Under the pieces are notes generated by a model. That model was not told the origin of the DNA, ran no database searches, and saw nothing but the letters and a program-made list of their open reading frames with translations. The position numbers and the translations under genes were made by a program. From the NCBI RefSeq assembly GCF_900100385.1, contig NZ_FNFC01000001.1, positions 62,001 through 126,000 on the forward strand: 64,000 nt of DNA, given 5' to 3'. Shown in pieces: positions 53,624 through 61,822 of this stretch (position 1 is its first letter; every line of letters starts with the position of its first letter). This DNA is from Halovenus aranensis. Its GTDB lineage: Archaea > Halobacteriota > Halobacteria > Halobacteriales > Haloarculaceae.

Positions 53624-55192
53624 ATGGGGCTCATAGAATCGATACAGGGGAAATACAGCAATCGTGTCACTGCCGCAGTGCTGGCTGTGACCCTCGTATC
53701 TCTCCTGTTTACCGGGGCATTTGTTGGAATACTGTTACAAGGGGAACCAGACGAGCAGGCAGTCATCTCGGCTGCAGGTGGAACGGCAGTCATTTTCATT
53801 CTGCATCTGGGGCTGCTTGGCATCGTCCTCAGCGGGAACCTGCGCGTCGAACTCGGGGACCTTATTGACGCGACCGAGCGGATGGAAAACGGCGAGCTGG
53901 ACGTCGAACTGTCGTCTGACAGGCCCGACGAAATCGGCACACTCTACGATGCCGTCGACAGCATGCGACTCTCCTTGCGCGATGCAATCGAGGAGTCCGA
54001 GCAGGCACTCGAAGATGCACAGCAGGCAGAACAGCGTGCCCGCGAGGCACAGACCGAGGCCGAGGAGCTGAACGCACAGCTCGTCGAGGACGCCGAACAG
54101 TTTAACGCCGCAATGCAGCAGTTCGCCGACGGCGACACGACCGTCAGGGTCGAAGCCGAGAGCGACATCGACGCGATGGCAGATATCGCGGCGGCGTTCA
54201 ACGAGATGACATCCGAGTTCGAGCACACCATCGGTGACCTCATCGAGTTCGCACAGGAGGTCGAATCCGCGAGCACGACAGTCAGCGAGAACGCGAGCGA
54301 CGTCGAGAACATAAACGAGCGGGTCGCCGAGGCAGTTCTCGAAATGGCCGATAACGCGACCGACCAGGCCGACCAGCTCACCGCGACGACCGACCAGACA
54401 AACGAGCTATCGGCGACGATAGAGGAGGTGGCCTCGACGACACAGGACATTGCCCAGTCTGCCGAGGACGCCGCTGATATCGGTCGCGACGGCACACAGC
54501 GGGCACAGGAAGCCATTGCGCGGATGGAAGACATCGAAACCACTGTCGAGGAACTGGAGACGCTCGTCGAGAGCCTGGACGCCGAGATGGAGCGCGTCGT
54601 CGACTCGACGGCACTCATCGACGAGATTGCCGAGCAGACGAACATGCTCGCGCTCAACGCCAACATCGAGGCCGCGCGGGCAGACGCCGACGGCGAGGGC
54701 TTTGCGGTCGTCGCCGACGAGGTGAAATCGCTGGCCGAGGAGTCACAGGAAGTCGTCGCCGAGATAGAGGGCGTCGTCGAGTCGGTCCGTGACGACGTGG
54801 GCGAAGTCAGCGACAAGATGGTGTCGACGCGGGAAGCGACTGTCGAGGGGGCCACGACCGTCGAGGAGGCCGCCGAGACGCTCGAAGCGCTGACCGATAC
54901 CGTTACCGACATCGACACAGCAATGGGCGAGATAGCGCGCGCGACCGACGACGGCGCGAGCGCGACCGAGGAGGTCGCAGCGACAGTGCGCGACGCGTCG
55001 AACACCGCGACCGAGGTGTCTCGTGAATCTGACGACCTGGCCGAAACTGCACAGGAAGCCGCCGAGCGGATGAACACGACGGAGTCACGCGCGGACGCGC
55101 TCGTCGACCGGACACAGGAACTCAGAGAGATGCTGTCGACCTTCGAGACCTCACGGGAGGTCACGGCGACCACCGGAGGTGGGCACAGATGA
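53624..55192 (+). CDS. Halobacterial transducer (MCP) paired with opsin-like protein
   Basis: 522 residues from ATG 53624. Two membrane helices (about residues 15-38 and 53-74) with a very short outer loop, so there is no large periplasmic sensor domain, as in transducers partnered with sensory rhodopsins. A HAMP linker follows ([35 protein letters not shown]), then a long coiled coil and a signalling tip [38 protein letters not shown] (given here with breaks in mind: [35 protein letters not shown]) contacting CheA/CheW. Flanking glutamates are methylation-type sites. A TATA-like ATTCTTATAC lies 30 bases before the start. It overlaps the next gene by ATGA (55189-55192), as htr-sop pairs do. 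Confidence 0.95.
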   Translation: MGLIESIQGKYSNRVTAAVLAVTLVSLLFTGAFVGILLQGEPDEQAVISAAGGTAVIFILHLGLLGIVLSGNLRVELGDLIDATERMENGELDVELSSDRPDEIGTLYDAVDSMRLSLRDAIEESEQALEDAQQAEQRAREAQTEAEELNAQLVEDAEQFNAAMQQFADGDTTVRVEAESDIDAMADIAAAFNEMTSEFEHTIGDLIEFAQEVESASTTVSENASDVENINERVAEAVLEMADNATDQADQLTATTDQTNELSATIEEVASTTQDIAQSAEDAADIGRDGTQRAQEAIARMEDIETTVEELETLVESLDAEMERVVDSTALIDEIAEQTNMLALNANIEAARADADGEGFAVVADEVKSLAEESQEVVAEIEGVVESVRDDVGEVSDKMVSTREATVEGATTVEEAAETLEALTDTVTDIDTAMGEIARATDDGASATEEVAATVRDASNTATEVSRESDDLAETAQEAAERMNTTESRADALVDRTQELREMLSTFETSREVTATTGGGHR

Positions 55193-55875
55193 CCGACCCG
55201 ATTACGCTGACGTTCGCCGGTGCCTACGCCGTCGCTGTGGTCGCGTTACTCGTCTGGCTCCAGGCAATTCCGACGGAGTTGCGACAGTACTGCTATCCGC
55301 TGCTCGGGCTCGTGTTGCTCGCGGCGGTTACGAACACTGCGTCCGGGTTCGCAGTCGGGGCACTCTCTGTGGGTGAGGGAACGCTCGACGTGCCAAATTT
55401 GCTCGACGGCGCCGTCGCGTACGGGACGCTGTTCGGGTTGGCGGCGTACCTCGCCGGAGTGAGCCGCCGCAAGCTTGGGGTGGCTATCGCCCTGCCGGTG
55501 AGCATGAATCTCGCTTTTCAGGGAACTGCACTGGCCAGCGGACTCGTCGCTATCCTCGGGGCGCTGATTGTCGTCGGCGGGTTCGTCGTGCTCTGTTGGC
55601 TCTTTGCCGGCCCGTTCATGCGTACCGTCCAGACGACGCAGGCGGACAGACAGCGGCTCTACCGGAAGTTCCGTAACCTGCTGTTGTTCCTCATCGGCGT
55701 CCTCATTATTACCGCGTTCACGACGCTCGATGTGTTCGACGCGGATGTCAGCGCTATTCTCGTCGCCTACATCGACTTCCTGCTGCGTGTCGGCTTCGCT
55801 GCCTTCCTCTTTGCGAACGTCGGCGTATTCCGGGAGTTCGGGGCAGCCGTCGCCGCCGGTGACACAGACCATTAA
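55189..55875 (+). CDS. Rhodopsin-like seven-helix protein lacking the retinal Lys
   Basis: 228 residues with seven hydrophobic helices. Helix by helix it matches sensory rhodopsin [26 protein letters not shown] fits the C helix (RYIDWILTTPLIVYFLGLLAG in SRII), [21 protein letters not shown] fits helix F (LYVRLRNLTVILWAIYPFIWL) and [17 protein letters not shown] fits helix G (VYLDLVTKVGFGFIAL). The Asp before the Schiff base is kept (D196) and the counter-ion Asp (D73), but the Lys is Arg, R200, and the Trp/Tyr/Pro residues of the retinal pocket in helix F are gone. It cannot bind retinal by a Schiff base. Overlaps the transducer gene by four bases. Confidence 0.8.
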   Translation: MTDPITLTFAGAYAVAVVALLVWLQAIPTELRQYCYPLLGLVLLAAVTNTASGFAVGALSVGEGTLDVPNLLDGAVAYGTLFGLAAYLAGVSRRKLGVAIALPVSMNLAFQGTALASGLVAILGALIVVGGFVVLCWLFAGPFMRTVQTTQADRQRLYRKFRNLLLFLIGVLIITAFTTLDVFDADVSAILVAYIDFLLRVGFAAFLFANVGVFREFGAAVAAGDTDH

Positions 55876-55900
55876 GTTGTCGGCGGTCGTCGCCTGCAGC

Positions 55901-56635
55901 ATGGCACACGTCGAGGTACACACCGAGGTGGAGTTCACAGAACCGATACTCGTCGAGGGACTCCCCGGCGTGGGGCTGGTCGGCAAAATCGCGGCCGACC
56001 ACCTCGTCGAGACGCTCGATATGACTCACTACGCCTCCTGTCACTGCGAGGGGTTGCCCCGCGTCGCGGTGTACAGCGAGGGTGACCGAACAGTCCGTCC
56101 GCCCGTTCGCATCTACGCAGACCAGGAGCGAGACCTGCTGGTCCTCCAGAGTGATGTCCCGGTCTCGCCACAGGCTGCCCCCGAGTTCGCCGGCTGTCTG
56201 TCGGCCTGGTTCGGCGAGGAAAACGTGACACCGATTCTGCTGAGCGGTCTCCCCGAGGAGAAAGACGGGCGGCCAGAACTGTACGGGATGGGCTGTGGCG
56301 ACGGGCTGGCGATGCTCGCGGACACCGAGATTCCGACGCCTACCGAGAACGGAATGATAACCGGGCCGACGGGCGCCCTGTTCGCCGAGGCTTGCCAGCA
56401 GGACATGGACGCGGTCGGCCTCGTCGTGCAGGCCAATCGCCAGTTCCCGGACCCCGAGTCTGCACGGGTGATACTCGTCGACGCTATCGAGCCCTTCGCC
56501 GACATCGACGTCGACACCGACAAACTGGTCGAACAGGCCGAAGAGATTGCCAGCGCACGCGAGAAACTCGCCAAGCAGATGAACCAGGCCGCCGAGGAGA
56601 GCACGCAGGCCCAGCCGCTGGGGATGTACCAGTAA
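55901..56635 (+). CDS. PAC2 family protein (proteasome assembly chaperone-like)
   Basis: 244 residues from ATG 55901. PAC2 blocks are clear: ILVEGLPGVGLVGKIAADHLVETLDM near the start, RIYADQERDLLVLQSDVPVSP, LLSGLPEE, and NGMITGPTGALFAEACQQDMDAVGLVV (about 140-170), ending in a helix VEQAEEIASAREKLAKQMN. Archaeal PAC2 proteins such as PbaB assist proteasome assembly or ATP-independent folding. Soluble. It starts 26 bases after the opsin-like gene and may share its transcript. Confidence 0.93.
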   Translation: MAHVEVHTEVEFTEPILVEGLPGVGLVGKIAADHLVETLDMTHYASCHCEGLPRVAVYSEGDRTVRPPVRIYADQERDLLVLQSDVPVSPQAAPEFAGCLSAWFGEENVTPILLSGLPEEKDGRPELYGMGCGDGLAMLADTEIPTPTENGMITGPTGALFAEACQQDMDAVGLVVQANRQFPDPESARVILVDAIEPFADIDVDTDKLVEQAEEIASAREKLAKQMNQAAEESTQAQPLGMYQ

Positions 56636-57085
56636 TCACTCGCGGTCTGTGAGCAGGTCCTCCGGCGTTTCGGTGTCGGTATCGAGGTTCTCGACCGCGC
56701 GTTCGATGCGTTCTGTGTTGTTTTGGCTCACGTCTTCTGCCTCCAAGAGGGCGTCGAGGCGGCGTTCGAGTTCGACCTCGTCGATTTCGCCTCGGGCGTA
56801 GCGCTCGCGCAACTCCTCGACGGGGTCTGCCGACGAGTCTTGTTCGTCCATCGCCTCTTTCATGCGCTCCTCGACCAGGTCGTTGACTTCGTCGTCAGCC
56901 CACTCCGGGCCCGGTTCTGGCGGCCCGAACAGGATAGCCGAGGCGGGCGTGAGCAACAGCCACCCGACGACGAAGACAGCGGCCGCGGCCGGCAGGCTGA
57001 CAAACAGTGCCGCGAGAATACCAAGCGGGAGCGTCACGACTGCAAACAGCGGCGTGAGCCGGGCCGACAGCGTTCCAGACGGCAT
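56636..57085 (-). CDS. SHOCT-domain membrane protein
   Basis: 149 residues from the ATG complementary to 57083-57085. Two membrane helices at about 8-50 (LTPLFAVVTLPLGILAALFV; PAAAAVFVVGWLLLTPASAI). The SHOCT motif follows at about 88-118: DPVEELRERYARGEIDEVELERRLDALLEAED. An acidic tail ends the protein. SHOCT domains bind nucleic acid or oligomerise; here membrane-anchored. It is convergent with the PAC2 gene, one base apart. Confidence 0.88.
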   Translation of the reverse strand: MPSGTLSARLTPLFAVVTLPLGILAALFVSLPAAAAVFVVGWLLLTPASAILFGPPEPGPEWADDEVNDLVEERMKEAMDEQDSSADPVEELRERYARGEIDEVELERRLDALLEAEDVSQNNTERIERAVENLDTDTETPEDLLTDRE

Positions 57086-57175
57086 ATTGTGTGTGTTACG
57101 TCGTCGGTAAAAAATACTGTCGGCAACGCTGAACCCTCTCGAAAAGCGTTTGGGCGAGGGGAGAAAAGAGCGGGT

Positions 57176-57694
57176 ATGCTCAGACTCATCGGGTTGTTGC
57201 TGCTGATTCCGTTGCTCGATGCGCTGTTTCTCGTCGTCCTGACCGGCATTCTCGGCTGGCAACTCGTCGTCTTGCTGGTCGTGTTGACTGCTCTGCTCGG
57301 TGTCTTCCTCGTCCGACTGGAGGGACGACACACGCTCGCGAAGATTCAGCGCAAAGCTGCCCGCGGCGAAGCCCCCACGAACGAACTGCTCGACGGCGCG
57401 CTGCTCTTGATTGCTGGTGCCTTCCTCCTGACACCGGGACTGGTCACCGACGCCATCGGATTCGTGCTGGTGCTCCCACTGACGCGGTACCCTGTTCGCC
57501 TCGCGCTCAAAAGGTGGGTCGTCGTCCCTTACGTCGACGACAAGACCGGTGGCTTCGCTACCGGGAACGTCTACGTCGGCGGCTTCCCCGGCGGCAACGA
57601 CGGCCCAACCGAGCCAGACGGCCCCGACTCCGGCGAAAACGGCTTCGAGGCGACTAGTGACGTAGATTTCGAAGATGTCGACGACTCTCGGTGA
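57176..57694 (+). CDS. fxsA: FxsA family membrane protein
   Basis: 172 residues from ATG 57176. Two to three hydrophobic segments: MLRLIGLLLLIPLLDALFLVVLTGILGWQLVVLLVVLTALLGVFLVR and GALLLIAGAFLLTPGLVTDAIGFVLVLPLTRYPVR, with the FxsA hallmark LLIAGAFLLTPGLVTDAIGF. An acidic, Gly-rich tail follows. FxsA proteins relieve F exclusion of phage T7 when overproduced in E. coli; the natural function is unknown. Divergent from the SHOCT gene with a 90-base gap. Confidence 0.93.
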   Translation: MLRLIGLLLLIPLLDALFLVVLTGILGWQLVVLLVVLTALLGVFLVRLEGRHTLAKIQRKAARGEAPTNELLDGALLLIAGAFLLTPGLVTDAIGFVLVLPLTRYPVRLALKRWVVVPYVDDKTGGFATGNVYVGGFPGGNDGPTEPDGPDSGENGFEATSDVDFEDVDDSR

Positions 57695-57745
57695 GAAAAG
57701 TAACGTTTAACAGTGCCTGCCGGATACCTGTTGATGCACTCAGTT

Positions 57746-57819
57746 GGGCCGATAGCTCAGTTAGGTTGAGCGCTCGGCTGATAACCGGGAGGTCCGCGGT
57801 TCAAATCCGCGTCGGCCCA
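57746..57819 (+). tRNA. tRNA-Ile (anticodon GAT)
   Basis: Acceptor GGGCCGA (57746-57752) pairs with TCGGCCC (57812-57818), discriminator A 57819. The anticodon arm CTCGG-CTGATAA-CCGGG gives GAT (GAU, Ile). T arm GCGG-TTCAAAT-CCGC. No CCA, no intron. A TTTAAC element lies near 57703-57708. Unlike the Ser and Cys tRNAs, no copy of its 3' half is found in the following 300 bases. Confidence 0.96.
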
Positions 57820-58000
57820 CTTCGATTCCTCCTCGTTCCTGGGTTTTTCAGATTCGTCTCTATACCGTTTGACGGCCCGAAATTCGGACGATAAGGATTT
57901 TTCAGAAAACCATCATTCTGAGCAATTCACAAGCCATGCTTGCGCCGCCCTCTGCCGTCTGCCGGTTTTTAGAGCCAAGACTTCCCTCGCGGAGGGTTCG

Positions 58001-58063
58001 ATGACGGACCGGACTCAGGTCGTCGCGTACATCTGTCGGCACTCATCCTGTAGCGACGACTGA
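58001..58063 (+). CDS. Possible 20-residue micro-protein
   Basis: ATG 58001 is preceded by a GGAGG five bases away and a TTTTTA box about 30 bases upstream, and opens MTDRTQVVAYICRHSSCSDD, ending at TGA 58063. The Cys/His-containing core (YICRHSSC) could bind a metal. No homologue is known to me, and so short a frame may be chance. It lies in the gene-poor stretch between tRNA-Ile and the second MITE. Confidence 0.25.
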   Translation: MTDRTQVVAYICRHSSCSDD

Positions 58064-58142
58064 CCCAATCACGGGACGAAATCGCCACTCTGGAGGGGGC
58101 ACATCCGCGTAACGTGACGGCAAAAAGAAGCAGTGGCACTCA

Positions 58143-58251
58143 TAGTGATTATTGCGGTAATTTTTGTGACCACGTTACAGGAATCGTCGTGTCACATCCT
58201 GTGAACCCCGTCTGCTGTTACCACGGCGGTAACGACTCGCAATAATCACTA
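58143..58251. mobile_element. MITE, copy B (109 bp)
   Basis: Same element as at 44322, in the opposite orientation. Perfect 14-bp terminal inverted repeats TAGTGATTATTGCG / CGCAATAATCACTA. TCA flanks at 58140-58142 and 58252-58254. It differs from copy A by a 4-bp GTGG insertion (111 against 107 bases when counted with one flanking base on each side) and two substitutions, showing recent common origin. The right TCA is the complement of the TGA stop of the ABC-2 permease gene. Confidence 0.88.
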
Positions 58252-59127
58252 TCAATCGGCCTTCGAACTACTGGCCCGTGAGAGCAACGCGATTGTCGTG
58301 GCACCGAAGACGATGTTGAGCGCGATAAGCACGGCCAGCGCAGGAGCAAGTGTGTCGTAGATGCCGCCGAATGCGGAGATCTCAAGGACGGTCATCACGT
58401 CGCGGTCCAGCACGAGCGCGCGGACCGCGTCGACCGCGTAGGTCACCGGATTGAGTTTGGCGATTATCTGTGTGGTCCCCGACAGCGAGGAGACGGGCAG
58501 GAACGCCGAGGAGATGAAAAGCAACGGGAACAGCAAGGCGTACGCGGCCGCGTCGAGCGCCTCCTGGTCCCGGGTCACGAGAGCAAGAATATTCGAGAGC
58601 GACATGTACCACGTCCCGAACAGGAGACAGACGAAGACGATGCCAACTACGCCGGGGAGCCCGGTCTCGATGCGCCCGCCAATAGCCAGGGCGAGGCCAA
58701 GGACGACCAGCACCTGGAGGACGATGCGAAGGAGTTCGGCGGCGGCCTTGCCGGCGAAGACGGCGGTCCAACTCATCGGTGTGACGACGACCTTCTCGAA
58801 CATGCCGGTCTGGAGGTCCTCGACGAGACCAATCCCCGAAGAGACCGAAGAGGCCATCGACACCTGAACCAAGACGGCAGGCACGAGGAAGGACACGTAC
58901 CCGACATCCCCGAAACCGCTCTGTTCGAGGGCGAGTGCGCCGGCCTCGCCGAAGACTGCAGTGAACATCAACAGCGAGAGAACGGCCATGACGACATCGA
59001 GGAAGACGGGGGTCGGGTTCCGAATTGCCTTGCGGTTCCAGCGTTTGAAGTTCACCCAGATGTCTCCGACCACGCCGTTGCCGGACGGCACACGCGAGGA
59101 TTCGGAGCCGAAGTCGGGCGTACTCAC
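58252..59127 (-). CDS. ABC-2 type permease (DrrB-like)
   Basis: 291 residues. Six hydrophobic helices in ABC-2 order: VFLDVVMAVLSLLMFTAVFGEAGA, FLVPAVLVQVSMASSVSSGIGLVEDLQTGMFEKVVVTPMSWTAVFAGKAAAELLRIVLQVLVVLG, then LFGTWYMSLSNILALVTRDQEALDAAAYALLFPLLFISSAFLPVSSLSG and LAPALAVLIALNIVFGATTIALL. The Glu-Asp-Leu-Gln coupling helix and FISSAFLP are typical of DrrB/NodJ exporters. It pumps an unknown drug, lipid or polysaccharide. Its start overlaps the ATPase stop by four bases (59124-59127), and its stop codon touches MITE copy B. Confidence 0.92.
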   Translation of the reverse strand: MSTPDFGSESSRVPSGNGVVGDIWVNFKRWNRKAIRNPTPVFLDVVMAVLSLLMFTAVFGEAGALALEQSGFGDVGYVSFLVPAVLVQVSMASSVSSGIGLVEDLQTGMFEKVVVTPMSWTAVFAGKAAAELLRIVLQVLVVLGLALAIGGRIETGLPGVVGIVFVCLLFGTWYMSLSNILALVTRDQEALDAAAYALLFPLLFISSAFLPVSSLSGTTQIIAKLNPVTYAVDAVRALVLDRDVMTVLEISAFGGIYDTLAPALAVLIALNIVFGATTIALLSRASSSKAD

Positions 59128-60164
59128 GCTGACCCCTCCCCTGGCTGTTCGAGATTGTCGGCCTGGTCGTCTGCGATGGCGAGGAAGACGTCGTCCAGCG
59201 AGGCCTCTTCGATGTCGAACCCGCTTACGGAGATTCCCGCGTCGCGCAACGCGACCAGAAGTTCCGTCCCGTGGTCGCTGGCAAACTGTGTGGTGACCCT
59301 GAGACCGTCCTCGGTGGTATCGACGGCCACGTCGGGCTCGAAGAGGGCGCTGTTGCGAGCGATGTCTGTGGCCTCCGTGACGGCTGCCGGGCCACCGTCG
59401 ACGTCGATTTCGAGTCTCGCTCCGCCGACGCGCCGTTTCAGTTCGTCGGGAGAGCCGTCTTCGACGAGAGTTCCGTCGCGGATGACTGCGAGACGGTCAC
59501 AGAGCTGGTCGGCCTCCTCGAGGTACTGGGTCGTGAGGAAAATCGTCGTCCCGTTTTCGTTGATACGCTCGAAGTAAGCCCACAGTCGGTTGCGTGCCTT
59601 GGGGTCGAGACCGGTCGTGGGCTCGTCCAAGAAGACGAGTTCCGGGTCGTGGACGAGCGCCGTGGCGGCGTCGAGGCGCTTTTTCATCCCCCCGGAGAAC
59701 TGTTCGGCAGGGGTGTCGCTGACGTCCGCGAGGTCGACCAAATCGAGGAGTTCGTCGATTCGACCCTCCCGCTGGGCCCGGGCGACGCCGTAGGCTTCAC
59801 ACGCAAACCGGAGGTTCTCCTTGGCGGTCAGTTCCTCGTCGACGCTTGTCTCTTGGGCCATGTATCCGATTGTCCCCCTGACGGCGGTCCGTTCGGAGGT
59901 GGCGTCGTAGCCGTTGATTCGCACCGTCCCGTCGGTTGGTTCCAGCAGCGTCGCCAGCATCTTGATTGTCGTCGTCTTGCCCGCCCCGTTCGGCCCGAGA
60001 AAGCCGAAGAACTCGCCTTTCGGAATCGACAGCGAGATGCCTTTGACTGCCTCTGTCCCGTCCGAGTAGGTGAGCGATAGGTTCTCCACTGCCACCGAAG
60101 GTTTCCGGTCGGCGGATTCGTTCCTCGTGTCGTCTGCGTTGTGAGCGCGCCTCGATTGTACCAT
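59124..60164 (-). CDS. DrrA-type ABC transporter ATPase
   Basis: 346 residues. Walker A GPNGAGKTT (about residues 55-63), Q-loop MAQETSVDEELT, signature FSGGMKKRLDAA, Walker B LVFLDEPTTGLDPKARNRLW and switch His replaced by Gln in LTTQYLEEADQLCDRLAVI (typical of DrrA). The tail (about 220-330) is the DrrA/CcmA C-terminal domain: GGARLEIDVDGGPAAVTEATDIAR. Partner of the ABC-2 permease just downstream. It is divergent from the HTH regulator at 60254, an arrangement often seen for exporter control. Confidence 0.94.
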   Translation of the reverse strand: MVQSRRAHNADDTRNESADRKPSVAVENLSLTYSDGTEAVKGISLSIPKGEFFGFLGPNGAGKTTTIKMLATLLEPTDGTVRINGYDATSERTAVRGTIGYMAQETSVDEELTAKENLRFACEAYGVARAQREGRIDELLDLVDLADVSDTPAEQFSGGMKKRLDAATALVHDPELVFLDEPTTGLDPKARNRLWAYFERINENGTTIFLTTQYLEEADQLCDRLAVIRDGTLVEDGSPDELKRRVGGARLEIDVDGGPAAVTEATDIARNSALFEPDVAVDTTEDGLRVTTQFASDHGTELLVALRDAGISVSGFDIEEASLDDVFLAIADDQADNLEQPGEGSA

Positions 60165-60253
60165 GTGTTTGCACTCCTTTTTCGCACTGCTCCGAGAGGA
60201 TTCTGTGAGGTATGGACGTGGGTTTTATAACTGCGGTAGCTGAGATACGGCTG

Positions 60254-60928
60254 ATGAAATACATTCGGGCCACCGTTCAGGTCGACTCTGAGGAGGCACC
60301 GACGTTTTTCAATCTGCTTGCGAACTCGCCAAAGATAGAGGAAGCGCGGGTGCTCGACGTGAACACGACGCTTGAAGGCATCGACAACTATCTGTTTGCA
60401 ATTATGGGTGACCCCACCACCTTCGCCGCGGAGGCCACCGACACGCCAGGCGTCGCGTCGGTCGACCTCTCCGAGACTCGCAACCGAATCACCTACGCTG
60501 TCGTCGTTGTCGATTCCCTGGAAACGCCAATGTACGACGCCATCCAGCGGGCGAGTTCCCAGGGTGGACTCGTGATACGGACGCCGCTAATCTACCGTGA
60601 CGGGAAACTGTACGGTCGCGGCGTCGGCAATCCGGAACCGCTGCAACAGGCACTCGAAGACACGCCGGACCCGCTCGACGTGCAGATCGACGAGATCGGC
60701 CGCTTCCGTGGCGGGCTGGACGACCCGGTGTCGACGCTGAGCGACCGCCAGCAGGAGGCGCTCGAAACCGCGCAGAAACTCGGCTACTACGACCAGCCCC
60801 GCGGCGCGACCCACGAGGACGTGGCCAAAGAACTGGGGTGTGCACCCGTGACGGCGAGCGATCACCTCCAGAAGGCGGAAGGAAAGGTCGTCAACGCCGT
60901 GCTCGATAAGTTCGGACCGTCAATCTGA
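60254..60928 (+). CDS. HTH-10 (bacterio-opsin activator type) transcription regulator
   Basis: 224 residues from ATG 60254; an in-frame ATG at 60212 exists but overlaps the promoter. N-terminal 150 residues: an unassigned sensor part (MKYIRATVQVDSEEAPTFFNLLANSPKIEEARVLDVN, then GVASVDLSETRNRITYAVVVVDSLETPMYDAIQRA). C-terminal HTH-10: LSDRQQEALETAQKLGYYDQPRGATHEDVAKELGCAPVTASDHLQKAEGKVVNAVLDKFG (shown in part), with the typical GYYDxPRxxTxxDVAxxLG. It is divergent from the DrrAB exporter (90 bases between starts) and may control it. Ligand unknown. Confidence 0.92.
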   Translation: MKYIRATVQVDSEEAPTFFNLLANSPKIEEARVLDVNTTLEGIDNYLFAIMGDPTTFAAEATDTPGVASVDLSETRNRITYAVVVVDSLETPMYDAIQRASSQGGLVIRTPLIYRDGKLYGRGVGNPEPLQQALEDTPDPLDVQIDEIGRFRGGLDDPVSTLSDRQQEALETAQKLGYYDQPRGATHEDVAKELGCAPVTASDHLQKAEGKVVNAVLDKFGPSI

Positions 60929-61035
60929 GGCGAAGTTGGCCGTCTGCGTTTCGTTCCATTGCCCGTCCTCGTTCTGACTGTGGCGTTTAACACACAAGCA
61001 CCAACGCTTAGTCACCCCTCCACCAACAGGAGTGT

Positions 61036-61701
61036 ATGCACGTTGCACTGCTAGGTGGCACGGGCGATATCGGCGAGGGACTGGCGCTCAGACTGTCTCG
61101 GGACACCGACCACGCGGTGACAGTCGGCTCCCGAGACGCCGAGAAGGCCCGAGACGCCGCCGCCGAGTACGAAGCGACGCTTGCCGACCACGGCGTCGAG
61201 GCGACCGTTGAGGGGGCAGCGAACGCCGACGCCGCGGGGGCGGCCGACGTGGCGGTCTGTTGTGTCCCAGCGTATCACCTCACGGACACCATCGAGGCAG
61301 TTGCCGACGACCTCGGCGATGCAGTCCTCGTGTCGCCCGCGGTCGGGATGACCAGCGACGAGTCGGGGATGCACTACAATCCGCCGGGGGTCGGGAGCGT
61401 CACCGAACTCGCCGCGACCGCCGCACCCGACGGTACGCCCATCGCTGGCGCGTTCCACAACCTCGCGGCCGGCCGACTCGGGGCACTTGAGGCCGACCTC
61501 GACTGGGACGTTCCGATTGTCGCCAGCGGCGACACCGCACGAGAGGCCGTCGTCACGCTGGTCGAGGATATGGCGGGACTCCGGCCACTCGTTGCAGGCG
61601 ACCTCAGCAACGCAGCGGAAATAGAGGGGCTGACGCCGCTGCTCATCAACCTCGCACGGAACAACGACGGGATGCACGACCTGGGCGTCAAGTTTTGGTA
61701 G
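61036..61701 (+). CDS. npdG: F420H2:NADP oxidoreductase
   Basis: 221 residues. MHVALLGGTGDIGEGLALRLSRD is the NADP-binding GxGxxG start; VTVGSRDAEKA then supplies the 2'-phosphate contact. Later blocks: VAVCCVPAYHLTDTIEAV, VLVSPAVGM, GTPIAGAFHNLAAGRLG and the end LTPLLINLARNNDGMHDLGVKFW, all typical of archaeal Fno/NpdG. It moves hydride between reduced F420 and NADP. Supports a methanogen-like cofactor use, present in haloarchaea. Single gene. Confidence 0.95.
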   Translation: MHVALLGGTGDIGEGLALRLSRDTDHAVTVGSRDAEKARDAAAEYEATLADHGVEATVEGAANADAAGAADVAVCCVPAYHLTDTIEAVADDLGDAVLVSPAVGMTSDESGMHYNPPGVGSVTELAATAAPDGTPIAGAFHNLAAGRLGALEADLDWDVPIVASGDTAREAVVTLVEDMAGLRPLVAGDLSNAAEIEGLTPLLINLARNNDGMHDLGVKFW

Positions 61702-61822
61702 CCTGCACGGCCGTGTTCATAGCGGCTGACCGGCTCCTGACACCGGGCACAACGCCGCCGTTATGCCAGAGCCGAATGGTTAATAGCCGGGCACGCCAAC
61801 ACTCCGGTAACCGCCCACAGCG

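Noticed and set aside
57820-57995. 3'-half copy after tRNA-Ile
   Set aside because: Looked for as after tRNA-Ser and tRNA-Cys; no second GTTCAAATCCGCG copy is present.
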